Positions 62,712 through 64,000 of a stretch of DNA of 64,000 bases are shown here, in pieces. A program made the position numbers and the translations under genes. Origin of the DNA: Bradyrhizobium viridifuturi (lineage in GTDB: Bacteria; Pseudomonadota; Alphaproteobacteria; Rhizobiales; Xanthobacteraceae). The notes under the pieces are model-generated. The model was not told where the DNA came from. It did no database searches and worked only from the letters and a program-made list of their open reading frames with translations. Position 1 is the stretch's first letter, and every line of letters starts with the position of its first letter. The stretch spans positions 62,001-126,000 of the forward strand of contig NZ_LGTB01000014.1 in the NCBI RefSeq assembly GCF_001238275.1. The letters run 5' to 3'.

Positions 62712-63349
62712 ACGAAATGTCGCGTAAGCCGCAGCTGAGCCGAGACGTCGGCGGACGCAAGACCATGGTTCAGGAACTCGCCGATCTCTCGGCCGTGGTG
62801 GTCGCACCGGTCGACGATCAGGTCGGCATGCTGCTGCGCGAACTGCAGCGATTCCGGATGCGGGTGCGTCAGGTCTGGCCGATGCCGGAAAGCGTTCCGG
62901 CCGATGCCGACGTGGTGTATTGCGAATATTCTCCTGACCTCGCGCGGCGCCTGCCGTGGATTCCCGGCGACGCGCGTTCGGCGCTGGTCGTGATCCTGCC
63001 GGCGACGGAGAGCGTGCACGCCGATGCGTTGTGTCATGCGACGCCGAACGCCGTGCTGCCGCGGCCGTTCACGCCGAATGCGGTGCTGTCGAGTCTCGTG
63101 CTGGCGCGCAGTCAGTTCGGTTACGAGCGGAGGCTGCGCAGCAAAATCGAGAAGCTCGACGACAATCTGCGTTCGATGCGCACGGTGGAACGCGCCAAGG
63201 CGATCCTGATGGCGACGCGGCAGATGCCGGAAACCGAAGCCTATGGCTTCATCAGGCGACAGGCGATGGATCGTCGCGTGTCGGCAAGCGCAGTCGCCGC
63301 GGCGATTGTTGACTCGTTCGAACTGCTTGGCTACGATCATCAACAGTAA
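62708..63349 (+). CDS. amiR: AmiR-like ANTAR transcription antiterminator
   Basis: A 213-residue protein with an N-terminal pseudo-receiver (SAVVVAPVDDQVGMLLRELQ) lacking a clear phosphoacceptor Asp, a coiled-coil (RSKIEKLDDNLRSMRTVE), and a C-terminal ANTAR RNA-binding domain (ERAKAILMATRQMPETEAYG, FIRRQAMDRRVSASAVAAAI). ANTAR proteins bind paired hairpins in nascent RNA and allow transcription through a terminator. Such a leader begins immediately after its stop codon. Confidence 0.9.
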   Translation: MNEMSRKPQLSRDVGGRKTMVQELADLSAVVVAPVDDQVGMLLRELQRFRMRVRQVWPMPESVPADADVVYCEYSPDLARRLPWIPGDARSALVVILPATESVHADALCHATPNAVLPRPFTPNAVLSSLVLARSQFGYERRLRSKIEKLDDNLRSMRTVERAKAILMATRQMPETEAYGFIRRQAMDRRVSASAVAAAIVDSFELLGYDHQQ

Positions 63350-63384
63350 GCCCCAATAGCGGGGCCGGCGGCGACAGCGCCGCC
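63350..63384 (+). promoter_or_regulatory. candidate ANTAR-binding double hairpin
   Basis: Hairpin 1: GCCCC (63350-63354), loop AATAGC, GGGGC (63361-63365). Hairpin 2: GGCGGCG (63367-63373), loop ACAG, CGCCGCC (63378-63384). Two adjacent small hairpins just ahead of a terminator are the known form of ANTAR targets. Loop 1 is six bases and starts with A as expected; the loop bases do not fully match the A1/G4 rule as I recall it, so the match is by layout more than by sequence. Confidence 0.55.
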
Positions 63385-63402
63385 TTCGACACAACCGGCA
63401 AC

Positions 63403-63455
63403 AAAGCCCTCCCAATGCTCGCGTAAGCGCGCATCGGGAGGGCTTTTTGTTTTTT
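63403..63455 (+). terminator. intrinsic terminator in the leader between amiR and the binding-protein gene
   Basis: AAAGCCCTCCC (63403-63413) pairs with GGGAGGGCTTT (63436-63446) over 11 bp, with extra pairing inside the loop (ATGC with GCAT), followed by TTTTTGTTTTTT. It sits 19 bases after the second leader hairpin and 22 bases before the ATG of the next gene, so it must be bypassed for that gene to be expressed from the amiCR transcript. Confidence 0.85.
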
Positions 63456-63477
63456 CGGTCCTGAAGGGAGCTAAGGG

Positions 63478-64000
63478 ATGAGCATTTCACGGCGGACTTT
63501 GCTGAGGAATACCGCGGCGCTTGGCGCGTTTGCCGGCGCCGGACTGCCGCATATCTGGATCAAGAACGCCGACCTCGCTTACGCCGCAGGCGGCGAGATC
63601 AAGGTCGGCGTGCTGTTCTCGCTGACGGGAACGACCGCGATCATCGAGGAATCGCTGAACAAGGCGACGCTGCTCGCGATCGAGGAAATCAACGCAGCCG
63701 GCGGCATCAAGGGCAGCAAGATCGTTCCGATCGTCGAGGATCCGGCCTCCGATCCGGCGACCTTCTCCGAGAAGGCGCGCAAGCTCGTCGTCGGCGACAA
63801 ATGCGTCAGCGTGTTCGGCTCCTACACCTCGGCGAGCCGCAAGGCGGTGCTCCCGGTGTTCGAGCGGCAGAACAATCTCTATTGGTATCCGACGCTCTAT
63901 GAAGGCCGCGAGTGCTCGAAGAACGTGATCTACACCGGCGCGGTGCCGAACCAGCAGCAGGACGAGTTCGTGCCGTGGCTGGTCAAGAAGTTCGGCAAGA
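63478..64000 (+). CDS. UrtA-like amide/urea substrate-binding protein (partial, runs off the window)
   Basis: Open from the ATG at 63478 (AAGGGAGCTAAGGG upstream) to the window end, 174 codons seen. Twin-arginine leader SRRTLLRNTAALGAFAGAG, then IKVGVLFSLTGTTAIIEESL, GDKCVSVFGSYTSASRKAVL and YWYPTLYEGRECSKNVIYTG. It resembles both the binding protein at 30020 and AmiC at 61557. It is controlled by the preceding terminator; permease and ATPase genes are expected downstream of the window. Confidence 0.85.
   Translation, partial: MSISRRTLLRNTAALGAFAGAGLPHIWIKNADLAYAAGGEIKVGVLFSLTGTTAIIEESLNKATLLAIEEINAAGGIKGSKIVPIVEDPASDPATFSEKARKLVVGDKCVSVFGSYTSASRKAVLPVFERQNNLYWYPTLYEGRECSKNVIYTGAVPNQQQDEFVPWLVKKFGK

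Noticed and set aside
1..64000. tRNA, rRNA, insertion sequence, phage attachment site, CRISPR array
   Set aside because: No cloverleaf-like segment, no transposase text, no terminal repeats with target duplications and no regularly spaced repeats were seen by eye; a program scan could still find a small RNA.

Overview
The window is high-GC chromosomal DNA, most likely from an alphaproteobacterium of the Bradyrhizobium/Rhodopseudomonas group. The basis is gene content (aerobic cobalamin pathway, formamidase with a urea-type ABC transporter, many CoA-linked catabolic genes) and two families of intergenic palindromic repeats that resemble elements I remember as common in Bradyrhizobium. No database search was possible. 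No tRNA, rRNA, insertion sequence or CRISPR array was seen.

Region 1 (1-20.9 kb) is a nearly complete aerobic (oxygen-dependent) cobalamin locus. The minus strand carries cobP, bluB, a small DUF1488-like gene, cbtB and cbtA; cobD and cobC run plus; cobQ and cobO run minus. A cobalamin riboswitch (about 6765-6950) then precedes a tightly overlapping plus-strand operon: DUF1636 gene, cobW, cobN, cobG, cobH, cobI, cobJ, cobL, cobE, cobM, cobB, cobA, cobF. cobK lies inside this operon on the opposite strand. Cobaltochelatase partners CobS/CobT and CobV are not in the window. cobC, cobO, cobK and cobB, and later an acyl-CoA dehydrogenase gene, are each broken by one apparent missing base. That looks more like residual sequencing or assembly error than true decay.

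Region 2 (20.9-25.5 kb) is an oxidant-response group. An RclR-like AraC regulator is divergent from an AhpD-like gene and an RclC-like (DUF417) membrane protein. A peroxiredoxin and a LysR regulator follow, with a perfect inverted repeat between them.

Region 3 (25.6-36.7 kb) is a short-chain amide system. A LuxR-type response regulator and a 1138-residue hybrid kinase, whose sensor is an entire NCS1-type permease, are divergent from a urea/amide ABC transporter (urtABCDE-like), formamidase fmdA and fmdB.

Region 4 (36.7-46.0 kb) holds a taurine/nitrate-type ABC transporter and the histidine utilisation genes hutC-hutF and hutI-hutH-hutU. A 20-bp perfect palindrome between them is the likely HutC operator.

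Region 5 (46.0-61.3 kb) is a catabolic island of unknown substrate. It holds acyl-CoA dehydrogenases (one a tandem fusion), a crotonase lacking the canonical glutamates, two type III CoA-transferases, a Rieske oxygenase with its reductase, a HicB-like small protein, a thiolase-fold protein lacking the nucleophilic Cys with its DUF35 partner, two lone solute-binding proteins, and GntR and MarR regulators.

Region 6 (61.5-64.0 kb) starts a second amide system: amiC, amiR (ANTAR antiterminator), a leader with paired hairpins and a strong intrinsic terminator, then a Tat-exported UrtA-like binding protein cut by the window end.
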